Assembly (NCBI GenBank): GCA_038205395.1
Contig: JBBRBX010000011.1
Location: 1 to 64,000 of the forward strand
Length of the DNA: 64,000 bases
Direction of reading: 5' to 3'
From: Fredericiella sp038205395
Lineage (GTDB): Bacteria; Chloroflexota; Anaerolineae; Caldilineales; Caldilineaceae
A model generated the notes under the pieces. The model saw nothing but the letters and a program-made list of their open reading frames with translations, did not search any database and was not told where the DNA came from. Numbering within the stretch: position 1 is the stretch's first letter; each line of letters opens with the position of its first letter. The translations under genes were made by a program, and so were the position numbers. Shown here one piece after another: positions 53,601-61,745 of this stretch.

Positions 53601-53987
53601 GATAATGCCGCTGCGGTCTTCAAACAGTTTGAGAACGGAGTTAAGGCTAAGACTATTCGGATCGTCGGGGTCATTTTTATAGACGGTGAACGAATAGCCG
53701 TCGTACCGATTCAGCCCATCCTGGGTAGCAACCCACAGATAGCCCTGGCGATCTTGCAGCAAATCCAACACGGCGCTCTGGGAAAGACCATCTTCCAGCG
53801 AGAGATGTTGAAAGCGAGTGGGCGTGGGCAATGTAAACGGGGGCAGCGCTGTGGATTGTGCGCGCGCCGGCAGATAACAGGCCCACAGGCCCGCAATGCA
53901 GGCTGCCAGTAACAACACAAGGAATATGAAACGAGAACACAAACCGGCAGTCGGATGCAACATGCGCCTTTTTTGCAGAAAAGCCAT
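50628..53987 (-). CDS. Two-component propeller sensor kinase (HisKA_3)
   Basis: 1119 residues. A signal/anchor helix (FIFLVLLLAACIAGLWACYL) is followed by about thirteen Reg_prop repeats with the motif G-x-I/L-W-V/I-G-T-x-G-G-L-N (about 55-680) forming two beta propellers, a Y_Y_Y domain (YAYRLEGFDKEWVEAGDRRYASYTNLPAGRYTF), one membrane helix (about 825-845), a coiled coil, HisKA_3 with the acceptor His in RLARDLHDAVTQTL, and HATPase with DSGVGFD. Such sensors read extracellular polymers, best known for carbohydrates in Bacteroidota hybrids; here the kinase is a classical non-hybrid with a separate regulator. An ATG at 53963 is a second possible start. Confidence 0.93.
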   Translation of the reverse strand: MAFLQKRRMLHPTAGLCSRFIFLVLLLAACIAGLWACYLPARAQSTALPPFTLPTPTRFQHLSLEDGLSQSAVLDLLQDRQGYLWVATQDGLNRYDGYSFTVYKNDPDDPNSLSLNSVLKLFEDRSGIIWIGTWGGGLNRLDPQSGVITHFRHDPTNPKSLSNDLVAAIWEDKGGSLWVGTMGGGLDRLDRISGAFTHYRHDAQDPNSIAGNYVSSIYGAADGTLWLGSGGFGTPGTGLSHLNPVTGLFTTYRHAANDPASLSSDTISSVYPAGDGKLWAGTGGFSLVGNGLNLFDPKTGKAQRFLHDESDTDTLSSNNVMSVYTDSRGQTWVGTWGGGLDLLQRTDSQFTFVHHRNDPYMAGSLSADIIWPLLEDRSGVLWVGTINGGLNKINPELQRFSLFRNHPDDPKSLSFDVIGGFYEDRQGDIWVGTWGGGLNLFDRTTGDFTRYLHHPIDPASLMENTVSTISEDEEGAIWAGTFAGLERLDPTTGKFTHFRNKADDPTSLVNDSVYALLPAEEGKLWVGTLGGLDLYDPSSGAFIHFRHNPADPASLPDDEVTALYLSRSGTLWVGTWHNGLAYLDPEAWAEGKARFVRFEHDPNNPAGLSDSSVWAIHQDSFGAIWVGTQSGLNRLDPVSGTFTHYLERDGLPNSSVTCIQEDAAGNFWLSTNNGLVRLNPILMRFRTYDVSHGLQSNEFNSSACLRSRNGEMFYGGVAGFNVFRPTEIRDNTTPPPVVVTGFQVFNRPVAADLSGRSSIDLTYQENFISFEFAALDFHAPQRNRYAYRLEGFDKEWVEAGDRRYASYTNLPAGRYTFRVRGSNNDGVWNEAGVVLPLRVAPPAWQTWWFRSSALLLLLSLAFAAYRWRVHQVHIQNRRLELTVAQQTADLRREIEQRRQVEEALAHKAADEAVAAERTRLARDLHDAVTQTLFSASLIAEVLPDLYNINPDEGRHSTEELRQLTRGALAEMRTLLLELRPAAVTQARLDDLIRQLIEAAAGRARLTVEYHVDGQRPLPDDVKIAVYRIAQEALNNIVKYAKACQVTVDLRQQPMGVRLMVADSGVGFDPAGVGPGHLGQKIMRERAETIGARLSVQSELGEGTVVTVMWLDPECREERL

Positions 53988-54044
53988 AGTTCAAACGGCG
54001 ATTGTTACCAGACAGAGATGAAGGACATCAACAGCGTGTATTGT

Positions 54045-54075
54045 AGTATAAGATTAGCGCCATGCGCAGTGTCAT
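54045..54075 (-). promoter_or_regulatory. Possible promoter of the propeller kinase gene
   Basis: On the minus strand TGACAC (54074-54069), an 18-bp spacer and TATACT (54050-54045), about 58 bp before the kinase start. The rest of the 253-bp divergent gap 53988-54240 shows no gene. Confidence 0.35.
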
Positions 54076-54240
54076 GCGTCACTTTGTCATAGTGACACCT
54101 GGCGGCTTATGGGATGGCCGGCTTTTGACAGTGCCAGGAGGGATTGATACACTCGCAAGGGCCGCCGGCAGTTTTACAGGTTTCTAGAGTTGATGGAAGC
54201 AGGCGGCGAGAATGTTGTTTCAAGGACGATAGGACCAAGC

Positions 54241-55254
54241 ATGGAAGCCGATTATGAAGAGTACAGCCAGGCAATGGAGCAGTCCTATCGCACCCGCGCC
54301 AGCAAAAAGCCGGTGCAGAAACGAGACTCAAGCGGGGCGATTCAAGGCGTCGTCGTGCGCGCACGCGGCCACGTCTATGATGTTGAGCCGGCAAACGACC
54401 GCACTGCGCCGGCGCTCATGTGCGAGGTGCGTGGACGGCTGCTGCAGGAGCGCAGCAAGGATACGCTGGTAGCGGTGGGAGACCGCGTATGGGTGCAGCT
54501 CGGCCAAGACGGCAAAGGGCTGATCGAACGCATTGAGCCGCGCCACAGCGTGCTCAGCCGCCAGCAGCCGGGGATCGGCATTCCAGCCGAAGATGTCATC
54601 CTGGCCAATCCCGACCAGGCGCTGGTTGTGTTTGCCGCCAGCCAGCCTGACCCGCACCTGCGGATGCTGGATCGCTTTTTGGTGATCGCAGAAGCCAACG
54701 ATCTGCCGGTGACATTGTGCGTTAACAAGGTCGAGTTGGTCGAACCGGCTGCGCTGCAGGCGCTGTTCGGTCTATACGAGCGAATCGGCTATCCAGTGCT
54801 CTATGGCAGCGCCGCCGAAGGGACCGGCATTGACAAGCTGCGCGACCTGCTCAGCGACCGCATCACAGTCGTGACCGGCCCAAGTGGGGTGGGCAAGAGC
54901 AGCCTGCTCAATGCCGTACATCCCGATTTGCGCCTGCGCACCGGTGACTTGCGCGACTTTGCGTCCAAAGGCCGGCATACGACACGCGCAGCGCAGCTCT
55001 ACAGGCTGCCGTTCGGCGCCGGCACCTATGTAGCCGACACGCCCGGCATCCGCGAACTCGGTCTCTACGATATTGCGCCCGAAAATCTGGGCTTTTATTT
55101 TCGCGAGATTCTGCCCTATCTCAACGAATGCCGCTTTCCTAGCTGCACCCACGATCATGAACCCGGCTGCGCCGTGCGCGCCGCCGTCGCAAGTGGGGCC
55201 ATTGCCGCAGAACGCTACGCCAGTTATCTGCACCTTCTGCACGGCGAGGAATAG
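54241..55254 (+). CDS. rsgA: Ribosome small-subunit GTPase RsgA
   Basis: About 337 residues from ATG 54241 (AGGA upstream; ATG 54193 possible). OB-fold domain (GVVVRARGHVYDV), then the circularly permuted GTPase with motif order G4-G1-G3: VNKVEL, GPSGVGKSSLLNA, the switch RHTT and DTPGIRELG. The C-terminal zinc site is CRFPSCTHDHEPGC. RsgA checks maturation of the 30S decoding centre. The helicase gene starts 12 bp after its stop. Confidence 0.96.
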   Translation: MEADYEEYSQAMEQSYRTRASKKPVQKRDSSGAIQGVVVRARGHVYDVEPANDRTAPALMCEVRGRLLQERSKDTLVAVGDRVWVQLGQDGKGLIERIEPRHSVLSRQQPGIGIPAEDVILANPDQALVVFAASQPDPHLRMLDRFLVIAEANDLPVTLCVNKVELVEPAALQALFGLYERIGYPVLYGSAAEGTGIDKLRDLLSDRITVVTGPSGVGKSSLLNAVHPDLRLRTGDLRDFASKGRHTTRAAQLYRLPFGAGTYVADTPGIRELGLYDIAPENLGFYFREILPYLNECRFPSCTHDHEPGCAVRAAVASGAIAAERYASYLHLLHGEE

Positions 55255-55266
55255 CCACCCATCATT

Positions 55267-57735
55267 ATGACAAGTACAATGACTCATCTCAATGAACAGC
55301 AGATCAAAGCTGTGACCACCGTAACTGGGCCGGTGCTGGTGCTGGCCGGTCCCGGTTCAGGCAAGACGCGCGTATTGACGCAGCGCATCACCCACATGAT
55401 CGACAATGCAGGGGTGGCGCCGTGGAATATTTTGGCGGTGACATTTACCAACAAAGCGGCCGGCGAGATGCGCAGCCGGGTGGAGCAACTCTTTGTACAA
55501 AAATTTGGGTCGCCTGCGCCCGGACAGCCGCCACGTCTGAGCGGATTGACGATCGGCACATTTCACAGTATCTGTGCGCGCATTTTGCGCGTGGATGTTG
55601 CAGCGGCGGGCTATCAACCCAATTGGGTCATTTATGACAGCGCCGACCAGGTGGCCCTGGTGCGCGAAACACTGCGCGATCTCAATTTTGACGAAAAGCG
55701 TTTCCCACCCAAAGCGGTGCTGGCGCACATCAGTAAGCAGAAAAACAACTTGGTGACAGTGGAGGAGTATCGAGCCGGCTCCTACTTTGAAGAGATTGCA
55801 GGCCGCGTCTATGCGCGCTATCAGGCCACGCTGTTGACCAACAACGCCATGGATTTTGATGACTTGCTGATGCGCACGGTGCTGCTGCTGCGCAATAACC
55901 TGGATGTGCGCGTCAAATATCAACAAAAATGGCGCTATATCTTGGTGGATGAGTTTCAAGATACCAACACCGCCCAATATGAACTGATCCGGCTGCTCAG
56001 CACGCAGCCAAGCAACCAGCGCAACATCTTTGTCGTGGGTGACGAAGATCAATCGATCTACAAATTCCGCGGAGCAGACTACCACAACGTGCAGTTGTTT
56101 CGCAGCGACTTTCCGGAAGCGGTCGTCGTGCTGCTGGAGCAGAACTATCGCAGCACGCAGACAATTTTGGACGTGGCCAATGCCGTGATCAACAACAACC
56201 GCCACCGCACGCCCAAGCGGCTGCGCACTGACAACGGCAGCGGGCTGCCGGTGACGCTGTACGAAGCCTATAATGAGGTGGAGGAAGCTTCCTATGTAGC
56301 GGACGAAATCGAGAAGTTGATACGCCGCGGCGATGCAGAATTGGGGGATGTGTCGGTCATGTATCGCACCAATGCTCAGAGCCGGGCACTGGAAGAATCA
56401 TTTGTGCTGCGAGGCATGAAATACCGGCTGATTGGGGCCACACGCTTTTATGAACGCAAAGAAATCAAAGATGCACTGGCGTATCTGCGCCTGATCCACA
56501 ACCCGGCGGATAGTGTCGCACTGGCGCGCGTGATCAACACGCCAACACGGGGCATCGGCGCAAAGTCGCAGGAGGCGCTGCGGGTGTGGGCGGCAGAGTT
56601 GGGGGTGAGCCAGTATACGGCGCTGCAAATCGTCCATCACGGGCCGGAGCGCGCCGCGCAGCGCCTTGGCCGGCCGGTTCCGCCGCAGGCCGCTCTGTCG
56701 CCGATTGCGGGGCGGGCACAAAAGGCGCTGGCTGACTTCTCGGCCCTGCTGGAAGAGTGGATTGACCGCGAGCAAGCCGGCCATTATGCCAGTACGGCTG
56801 ATCTGCTGGACGATGTGCTGCTCCAATCGCGTTATTTGGAGCAGTTGCGCGATGGCACGGATGAGGGCGAGGATCGCTTTGAGAATCTGCAGCAGCTGCG
56901 TGCTGTGGCCGCGACCTATGTGCCTGGCGCACCCGATCTAGAGCCGGATCAGACACCGCTCGGCATGTTTCTTGAGCAGGTAAGCCTGGTTGCGGACAGC
57001 GACGATCTGGACAACAGCGCCAACGCCATCACGCTGCTGACCTTGCACACAGCCAAGGGGCTGGAATATCCCGTCAACTTTATTGTCGGCCTCGAAGATG
57101 GCATCCTGCCCCACAGCCGGACGCTGGACATTGAAGATGCGGCGGAAAAAGAAGAAGAATTGGCGGAAGAGCGGCGGCTTTTCTATGTCGGCATCACGCG
57201 CGCCAAGCGGCGGCTGTACCTGGTGCACTGTTTTCGGCGCAGTTTGTGGGGCGACAGCAATGTGCAGGCGCCCAGCCGTTTCCTGGACGAAATTCCGGAG
57301 GAATTTCTGACGGGAATGGTGGATAAGCGCAGCCGCCTGGAAAGCAGCTACAAACGCATGACCGCCTGGGGCGAGGAGGAGGTCGGCAGCACACCCCGCA
57401 GCCAGACAGGCGGACAGTGGAGCGGGCGCTCCAAATCGGCGCCACCGGCGTGGGAACAGAGCAGCACCGGCGGCCAGGGAGCAGCGAACAAAGGCAGCTA
57501 CTGGTCTCCAAGCGGCGACGAAAAGCCCATCACCCGTAAGTCGCAATCTCCAGCCAGCAAGCAGCAGCCGGCTGCCGCCACCCGCTTTCAACGCCGTGAC
57601 AGTGTGCAGCACACGTCGTTTGGTGTGGGCACGGTGATCGAAAGCACCGCAACGCGTGCCGGCGAAGAAGTCACTGTAGCGTTCCCCGGTATAGGGATCA
57701 AAAAGCTGATGGCCGAGTATCTGCGCAAACTGTAA
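55267..57735 (+). CDS. pcrA: UvrD/PcrA-type DNA helicase
   Basis: 822 residues of superfamily 1A. All helicase motifs are present: LNEQQIKAV (Q), AGPGSGKTRVL (I), TFTNKAAGEMRSRV (Ia), VDEFQDTN (II), GDEDQSIYKFRGAD (III), LEQNYRST (IV), TLHTAKGLEYP (V) and FYVGITRAKRRLYL (VI). A disordered Ser/Gly/Gln-rich linker (about 680-765) leads to the PcrA-type Tudor-like end VQHTSFGVGTVIE-TVAFPGIGIKKL, which in PcrA contacts RNA polymerase. Involved in excision repair and clearing of DNA. ATG 55279 is an alternative start. Confidence 0.95.
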   Translation: MTSTMTHLNEQQIKAVTTVTGPVLVLAGPGSGKTRVLTQRITHMIDNAGVAPWNILAVTFTNKAAGEMRSRVEQLFVQKFGSPAPGQPPRLSGLTIGTFHSICARILRVDVAAAGYQPNWVIYDSADQVALVRETLRDLNFDEKRFPPKAVLAHISKQKNNLVTVEEYRAGSYFEEIAGRVYARYQATLLTNNAMDFDDLLMRTVLLLRNNLDVRVKYQQKWRYILVDEFQDTNTAQYELIRLLSTQPSNQRNIFVVGDEDQSIYKFRGADYHNVQLFRSDFPEAVVVLLEQNYRSTQTILDVANAVINNNRHRTPKRLRTDNGSGLPVTLYEAYNEVEEASYVADEIEKLIRRGDAELGDVSVMYRTNAQSRALEESFVLRGMKYRLIGATRFYERKEIKDALAYLRLIHNPADSVALARVINTPTRGIGAKSQEALRVWAAELGVSQYTALQIVHHGPERAAQRLGRPVPPQAALSPIAGRAQKALADFSALLEEWIDREQAGHYASTADLLDDVLLQSRYLEQLRDGTDEGEDRFENLQQLRAVAATYVPGAPDLEPDQTPLGMFLEQVSLVADSDDLDNSANAITLLTLHTAKGLEYPVNFIVGLEDGILPHSRTLDIEDAAEKEEELAEERRLFYVGITRAKRRLYLVHCFRRSLWGDSNVQAPSRFLDEIPEEFLTGMVDKRSRLESSYKRMTAWGEEEVGSTPRSQTGGQWSGRSKSAPPAWEQSSTGGQGAANKGSYWSPSGDEKPITRKSQSPASKQQPAAATRFQRRDSVQHTSFGVGTVIESTATRAGEEVTVAFPGIGIKKLMAEYLRKL

Positions 57736-57845
57736 AGACAAAGGGCCAGGGCCAAGGCTTTTGGCTTGCCTTTCGCCTTGCCTGCCGCCAGTCCTGACAA
57801 CATAAGTGAAATGACGCGTTAGTAAGAGAGTTGAGGGAAACAGCA

Positions 57846-58697
57846 ATGGCTGAATTAGACGGCAAAGTGGCGGTGGTGACTGGCGGTTCGCGCGGGTTGG
57901 GGCTGGCGATTGCACAAGCCTATGTCGCAGCGGGAGCGGCGGTGGTAGTTGGCTCGCGGTCACAGGCGGCGGTGGAAAAGGCGGCAGTCGAACTGGCGGC
58001 GGGCGGGGCACGTGCGGCGGGCTTTGCCGTAGATGTGAGCCGGCACGAGCAGGTGGAGGCGCTGGCCGAGCAGGCGGTGCGCAACTTTGGGCGCATCGAT
58101 GTGTGGGTGAACAACGCGGGCACAGCTGGCCCCTACGGGCCGACAATGGAAATGGCGCCGGCAGCCTTTGAACAGGTGGTGCAAACCAACATTTTGGGCA
58201 CGTATTACGGTTCGCACGCAGCCATGCGCCGCTTTTTGGCGCAAGGATCGGGAAAGTTAATCAATCTGCTGGGCCGTGGCTGGAAGGAGCCGGTGCCGTG
58301 GCAGAACGCCTACAGCGCCAGCAAAGCATGGGTCAAGTCATTTACACTGGCGCTGGCCGAGGAGACCAAATCAAGCGGGGTTGGCATCTTTGCCTTTAAC
58401 CCCGGTATGGTGCTGACCGAGCTGCTGACCGATGTGGAGGTTATTGCCGGGTCGGAAGAGCGTCTCGCCAGATTTCCCACCATCGTGCGCATGTGGGCCA
58501 AGCCGCCGCAAGTGCCGGCCGCCAAAGCAGTGTGGCTGGCCTCAGGAGCGACAGACGGCAAAACCGGCGAGATTGTCAACATCTTTTCCCCGCTGACCAT
58601 GATGGAGGGCGCGCTGCGTGAAGGAGCGCGCACGCTGTTCAAGCGGCCGCAGCCGGCGGTAGACGTACACATCACGCCGATTGCGCCAGAGAGGTGA
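57846..58697 (+). CDS. SDR family oxidoreductase lacking the usual catalytic Ser
   Basis: 283 residues. TGGSRGLG cofactor motif at 12-19, NNAGTAGPYGP, and YSASKAWVKS with the Tyr/Lys pair. At the position of the catalytic Ser (normally about thirteen residues before Tyr) the sequence is INLLGRGWKEPVPW, with no Ser. Enzymes of this type may use another residue or have lost activity. The C-terminal part has an insertion about GSEERLARFPTIVRMWAKPPQVP. GAGGGAAA precedes ATG 57846. The 3' end overlaps the convergent SEC-C gene by 26 bp. Confidence 0.87.
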   Translation: MAELDGKVAVVTGGSRGLGLAIAQAYVAAGAAVVVGSRSQAAVEKAAVELAAGGARAAGFAVDVSRHEQVEALAEQAVRNFGRIDVWVNNAGTAGPYGPTMEMAPAAFEQVVQTNILGTYYGSHAAMRRFLAQGSGKLINLLGRGWKEPVPWQNAYSASKAWVKSFTLALAEETKSSGVGIFAFNPGMVLTELLTDVEVIAGSEERLARFPTIVRMWAKPPQVPAAKAVWLASGATDGKTGEIVNIFSPLTMMEGALREGARTLFKRPQPAVDVHITPIAPER

Positions 58698-59106
58698 TAT
58701 AAACAAGCAATGAACTGCCGTGGCAGCGTTTGAATTTGCGACCACTTTGGCAGGGACAGAGATCATCCAGCTTGACCAGAAATAAATTGGAACGGCGCAG
58801 ACGATCCAAAAACTCCTGACCTGTCAACAGATTGGCCGCGGGAGGCATGATGGCGTCACACAGAGCGGCAGTAAAACCGGGCAAGGTGGCCGTATAGAGC
58901 AGCATCGCACGTTCCACGCCCAGCAGCACTTCCAACTCGTCGGTCAGCAAGTAGTCGACAATCAGCCGGCTGCTGCTGAGGACAAAATTGTGCCCAACGG
59001 CCCAGCCCTCCATGCGCTGCAAGAAAAAGGATGTGACCTCAGCCGTTGCCAGGCTGCCCATCACCTGCTGCAGGAGCAGACTGGCCTCCGCTTCCGTAAA
59101 ACGCAT
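58672..59106 (-). CDS. Small protein with C-terminal SEC-C zinc motif
   Basis: 144 residues from ATG 59106. The first 110 residues are predicted helical (FTEAEASLLLQQVMG, then FFLQRMEGWAVGHNFVL) without a family I recognise. Residues 117-129 are a SEC-C motif CPCQSGRKFKRCH, the zinc-binding element of SecA C-termini that contacts SecB or other partners. Sixteen residues follow it. Convergent overlap of 26 bp with the SDR. Its role is unknown. Confidence 0.8.
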   Translation of the reverse strand: MRFTEAEASLLLQQVMGSLATAEVTSFFLQRMEGWAVGHNFVLSSSRLIVDYLLTDELEVLLGVERAMLLYTATLPGFTAALCDAIMPPAANLLTGQEFLDRLRRSNLFLVKLDDLCPCQSGRKFKRCHGSSLLVYITSLAQSA

Positions 59107-59441
59107 GTGCGGTGCACGCACCGCCAAGAATAGAAGAGAGAGGTGCGGTTGTCATGCACCAAAAGGGATACAAAAAGCACCATACATAGAAACCATTTAT
59201 GCGGTTTGACAACCGCAAACGGTTGCAGTACAGTGACTGTTGTTCCAACTAATTGCAGATAAACAATATAGATGAGCACGTTACCCGCTCCGCAACAGTG
59301 GAAGCGAGTCATAAGCGGCAGATTCTGTCGTGGGCAGCGGGCCGATTGCAGCTTTACAGCTGCGGGACTGCAGCCACAGCGGCAGTTTTGCATCGTTCTT
59401 CACCAGTTTTACCTAGAAAGTGCATCAGGAGGCGAATCATT
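59107..59441 (+). other. Leader region of the sugar ABC operon
   Basis: 335 bp without a supported gene between the SEC-C gene (leftward) and the binding-protein gene (rightward). It contains the promoter/operator at 59201-59234 and then a ~200-nt untranslated leader. Confidence 0.7.
59201..59234 (+). promoter_or_regulatory. Promoter with two interlocked operator palindromes
   Basis: TTGACA (59206-59211), a 17-bp spacer and TACAGT (59229-59234) form a strong sigma-70 promoter. GCGGTT-TGAC-AACCGC (59201-59216) and CAACCG-CAAA-CGGTTG (59210-59225) are both perfect palindromes sharing the central AACCG, and they cover the -35 and spacer. LacI/GalR- or similar repressors bind sites of this size; none is encoded in the window. 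Confidence 0.75.
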
Positions 59442-60539
59442 ATGCGCACAGTCAAAACTAAGATAGTCAATGCCAAGATAATCAAAGTCAAGATGTACAT
59501 TCTCATCAGCGTAGCGGCACTGCTGGCCCTTGCGCTGTCCGCATGTACGGCGGTTGCGCCTGCAGCCCCGGCAGCGCCGGCAGGAGAAGCAGCCGCCACT
59601 GCCGAAGCGGCAGCGCCTGCAGCGGGCGGTCCAGTAAAGGTGGCACTGGTTTACGGCGTCAAAGGTGATGGTTTTTATGTAACGATGGAGGCAGGCGCAC
59701 GCGCCAAGGCCGAGGAAATGGGCGTCGAGTTCAGCGCCGATGGCCCCGCCCAGTTTGATGCGACCCTGCAGCGGCCCATTTTGGATGCCGTCATCGCCCA
59801 AAGCCCCACCTCGATCTGCATCGCCGCCACCGACAAGCAAGCGATGATCGAGCCGATCCGGGCGGCCTTTGACCGCGGCATCAATATTTTCTCGGTGGAC
59901 ACCTACATCGGCGACAGCGCCGGCGACTATACCAACGGCGACATAACCTTTCCCCTCTCCTACATTGGCTCCGATAACGTTGAAGGCGGGCGTGTGGCTT
60001 GCCAAGCGCTGATTGACGCTGCCGGCGGCGAGGGCAAACTCTATATCCAGAATGTCAAGCCAGGTGTCTCCACCACCGATCAGCGCGAGCAGGGCTGCAA
60101 AGAAGCCATCGATGCCACCGGTGGTAAGTTCGAACTGGTTGGTGTGGATTACAACGACGACAGCGCTGCCAAAGCCGCTGAGCAGACTTCCGCCGTCCTG
60201 CAGCGTGTGCCTGATCTGAGCGGCGTGTTTGGGGCCAATCTGTTCAGCGCCGAAGGCGCCTCGCAGGCTGTCTCCAATGCCGGTTTGGCCGGTACAGTCA
60301 AGGTAGCGGCGTTTGACGCTCCTGAAGCCGCTATCGAAGATCTGCGCAACAATGTGGTGGACATCGTAATTGCGCAGCACCCGTATGAGATGGGGCAGAA
60401 ATGCATTGAGTTCGCTGTGGCAGCGGCCAATGGTGATATGGCAAGCATCGACAAGCGCTGGCCGACTAGCTACACCATTATTACGCGCGACAATGTCGAT
60501 ACACCCGAAGCACAGCAGGCGATCTACAAGAGCGAGTAG
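59442..60539 (+). CDS. Sugar ABC transporter substrate-binding lipoprotein
   Basis: 365 residues from ATG 59442 (AGGAGG upstream). Lipobox LSAC near residue 35, an Ala/Pro-rich linker, then a type I periplasmic-binding fold of the RbsB/FrcB group (VALVYGVKGDGFYVTMEAGARAKAEEMG, IGSDNVEGGRVACQALIDAAGGEGKLYIQ, GVFGANLFSAEGASQAVSNAG). Followed by its permease and ATPase, giving the frcB-frcC-frcA order of fructose-type importers. Sugar identity is not fixed by sequence. Confidence 0.93.
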   Translation: MRTVKTKIVNAKIIKVKMYILISVAALLALALSACTAVAPAAPAAPAGEAAATAEAAAPAAGGPVKVALVYGVKGDGFYVTMEAGARAKAEEMGVEFSADGPAQFDATLQRPILDAVIAQSPTSICIAATDKQAMIEPIRAAFDRGINIFSVDTYIGDSAGDYTNGDITFPLSYIGSDNVEGGRVACQALIDAAGGEGKLYIQNVKPGVSTTDQREQGCKEAIDATGGKFELVGVDYNDDSAAKAAEQTSAVLQRVPDLSGVFGANLFSAEGASQAVSNAGLAGTVKVAAFDAPEAAIEDLRNNVVDIVIAQHPYEMGQKCIEFAVAAANGDMASIDKRWPTSYTIITRDNVDTPEAQQAIYKSE

Positions 60540-60579
60540 TGTGCCGGCGCTGTAACCAAACACTCTTGCTGCGGAGACA

Positions 60580-60618
60580 ACACCGAGTATCACAAAATTA
60601 CACAGTGATACTCGGTGT
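60580..60618 (+). terminator. Hairpin between binding-protein and permease genes
   Basis: ACACCGAGTATCAC (60580-60593) pairs perfectly with GTGATACTCGGTGT (60605-60618) around 11 nt. With no T-run it is more likely a partial terminator or an mRNA-end stabiliser that raises binding-protein output over the membrane components. Confidence 0.7.
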
Positions 60619-60656
60619 CTGACGCCTTTGCGGCCTCACTGCGAAACATTCCTCAC

Positions 60657-61739
60657 ATGGCTACAATTTCCTCAACAGCAGACGCACCAAAGAGCAGTCG
60701 GTCTTGGATTGAAATTTTGGGTTCGCTGTGGGCCTGGATGTTTTTGGCGCTGTTGTTAATTATTTTTTCCGTTGCCAGCCCGGTTTTTTTTACACCCACA
60801 AATCTACAAAATATTCTGGCCAATATGGCTATTCTGACCATCGTCGCCTTTGGCCAGACATTCGTCATTATTGCAGGCGGCATCGACTTGTCCGCAGGCT
60901 ATGTGATGGGCATGGTCTCCGTGGTGGCAGCCTTAACCATGAACCGCTTCCCGCCTGGCTCGCCGCTGTGGCTGGTCGTGGCGGGGGGAGCGGTGGTCGG
61001 CGTCGTGGCGGCGTGGGCAGCAGGCTTAGTAAACGGCCTGCTGATTGCGCGCCTCAATGTCCCCCCGTTTATTGCCACGTTGGGCATGTTTGGCATCGCG
61101 CGCGGCGTCGGCTTTTTGTTTTCAGGCGGAATGCCGGTGCCGGTGCGCACGGAAGGCATTGGCCGCCTGGGCAACGGCTATCTGTTCTACTATCATCCGA
61201 CTGCCGGCTGGTCTTTTTTGACGCCGCCGCCAGGACTGGTGCAGGCGGATCTACGCCAGGTGGTGGGCATCCTGCCATTTGTGTTGATCGTAATGGCCGT
61301 GCTGCTGGTGGTGGCCCACCTGATCCTATCGCGCACCCACTTTGGCCTCCACACCTATGCTGTTGGCGGCAACAAGGAGGCGGCGCTGCGCGCCGGCATT
61401 CCGGTTGAACGGCGGCTGGTGACGATCTACATGTTGTCGGCAACATTTGCGGCGGCCGCCGGGCTGATCTACAACGTGCGCTTTACCAATGGCGCGGCCA
61501 ACGCCGGGGAGGCGTTACTGCTCGATACGGTAGCGGCCGTTGTAATCGGCGGCGCCTCGCTGTTTGGCGGCGCCGGCACGGTCGTAGGCACTCTGATTGG
61601 GGCGCTGATCATTGCCGTATTGGCCAACGGCTTGGTAATCCTGAACGTCAATCCGTTCTGGCAATTCATCGCCGTTGGTGTGGTGATTATTGTGGCCGTG
61701 CTGATCGACCAGGCACGCGACAAGTTGGTAAGGGGGTGA
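60657..61739 (+). CDS. Sugar ABC transporter permease (RbsC/FrcC type)
   Basis: 360 residues with about ten helices and the RbsC-family pattern: NLQNILANMAILTIVAFGQTFVIIAGGIDLSAG, NVPPFIATLGMFGIARG, LSRTHFGLHTYAVGGNKEAALRAGIPVER and DTVAAVVIGGASLFGGAGTVVGTLIGALIIA. The start is ATG 60657; a frame extends upstream into the hairpin but lacks a better start. The ATPase gene begins 6 bp after the stop. Confidence 0.93.
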   Translation: MATISSTADAPKSSRSWIEILGSLWAWMFLALLLIIFSVASPVFFTPTNLQNILANMAILTIVAFGQTFVIIAGGIDLSAGYVMGMVSVVAALTMNRFPPGSPLWLVVAGGAVVGVVAAWAAGLVNGLLIARLNVPPFIATLGMFGIARGVGFLFSGGMPVPVRTEGIGRLGNGYLFYYHPTAGWSFLTPPPGLVQADLRQVVGILPFVLIVMAVLLVVAHLILSRTHFGLHTYAVGGNKEAALRAGIPVERRLVTIYMLSATFAAAAGLIYNVRFTNGAANAGEALLLDTVAAVVIGGASLFGGAGTVVGTLIGALIIAVLANGLVILNVNPFWQFIAVGVVIIVAVLIDQARDKLVRG

Positions 61740-61745
61740 AGCCGG

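Noticed and set aside
56938..58146. 402-codon minus-strand frame opposite the pcrA-like helicase and SDR
   Set aside because: Low-complexity Pro/Ala/Arg composition and full overlap with two genes carrying all their family motifs.
59409..60593. Long open frame on the minus strand (394 codons) opposite the sugar-binding protein
   Set aside because: It is the antisense of a clear lipoprotein gene in GC-rich sequence, has no family motif and would start inside the coding strand's leader.
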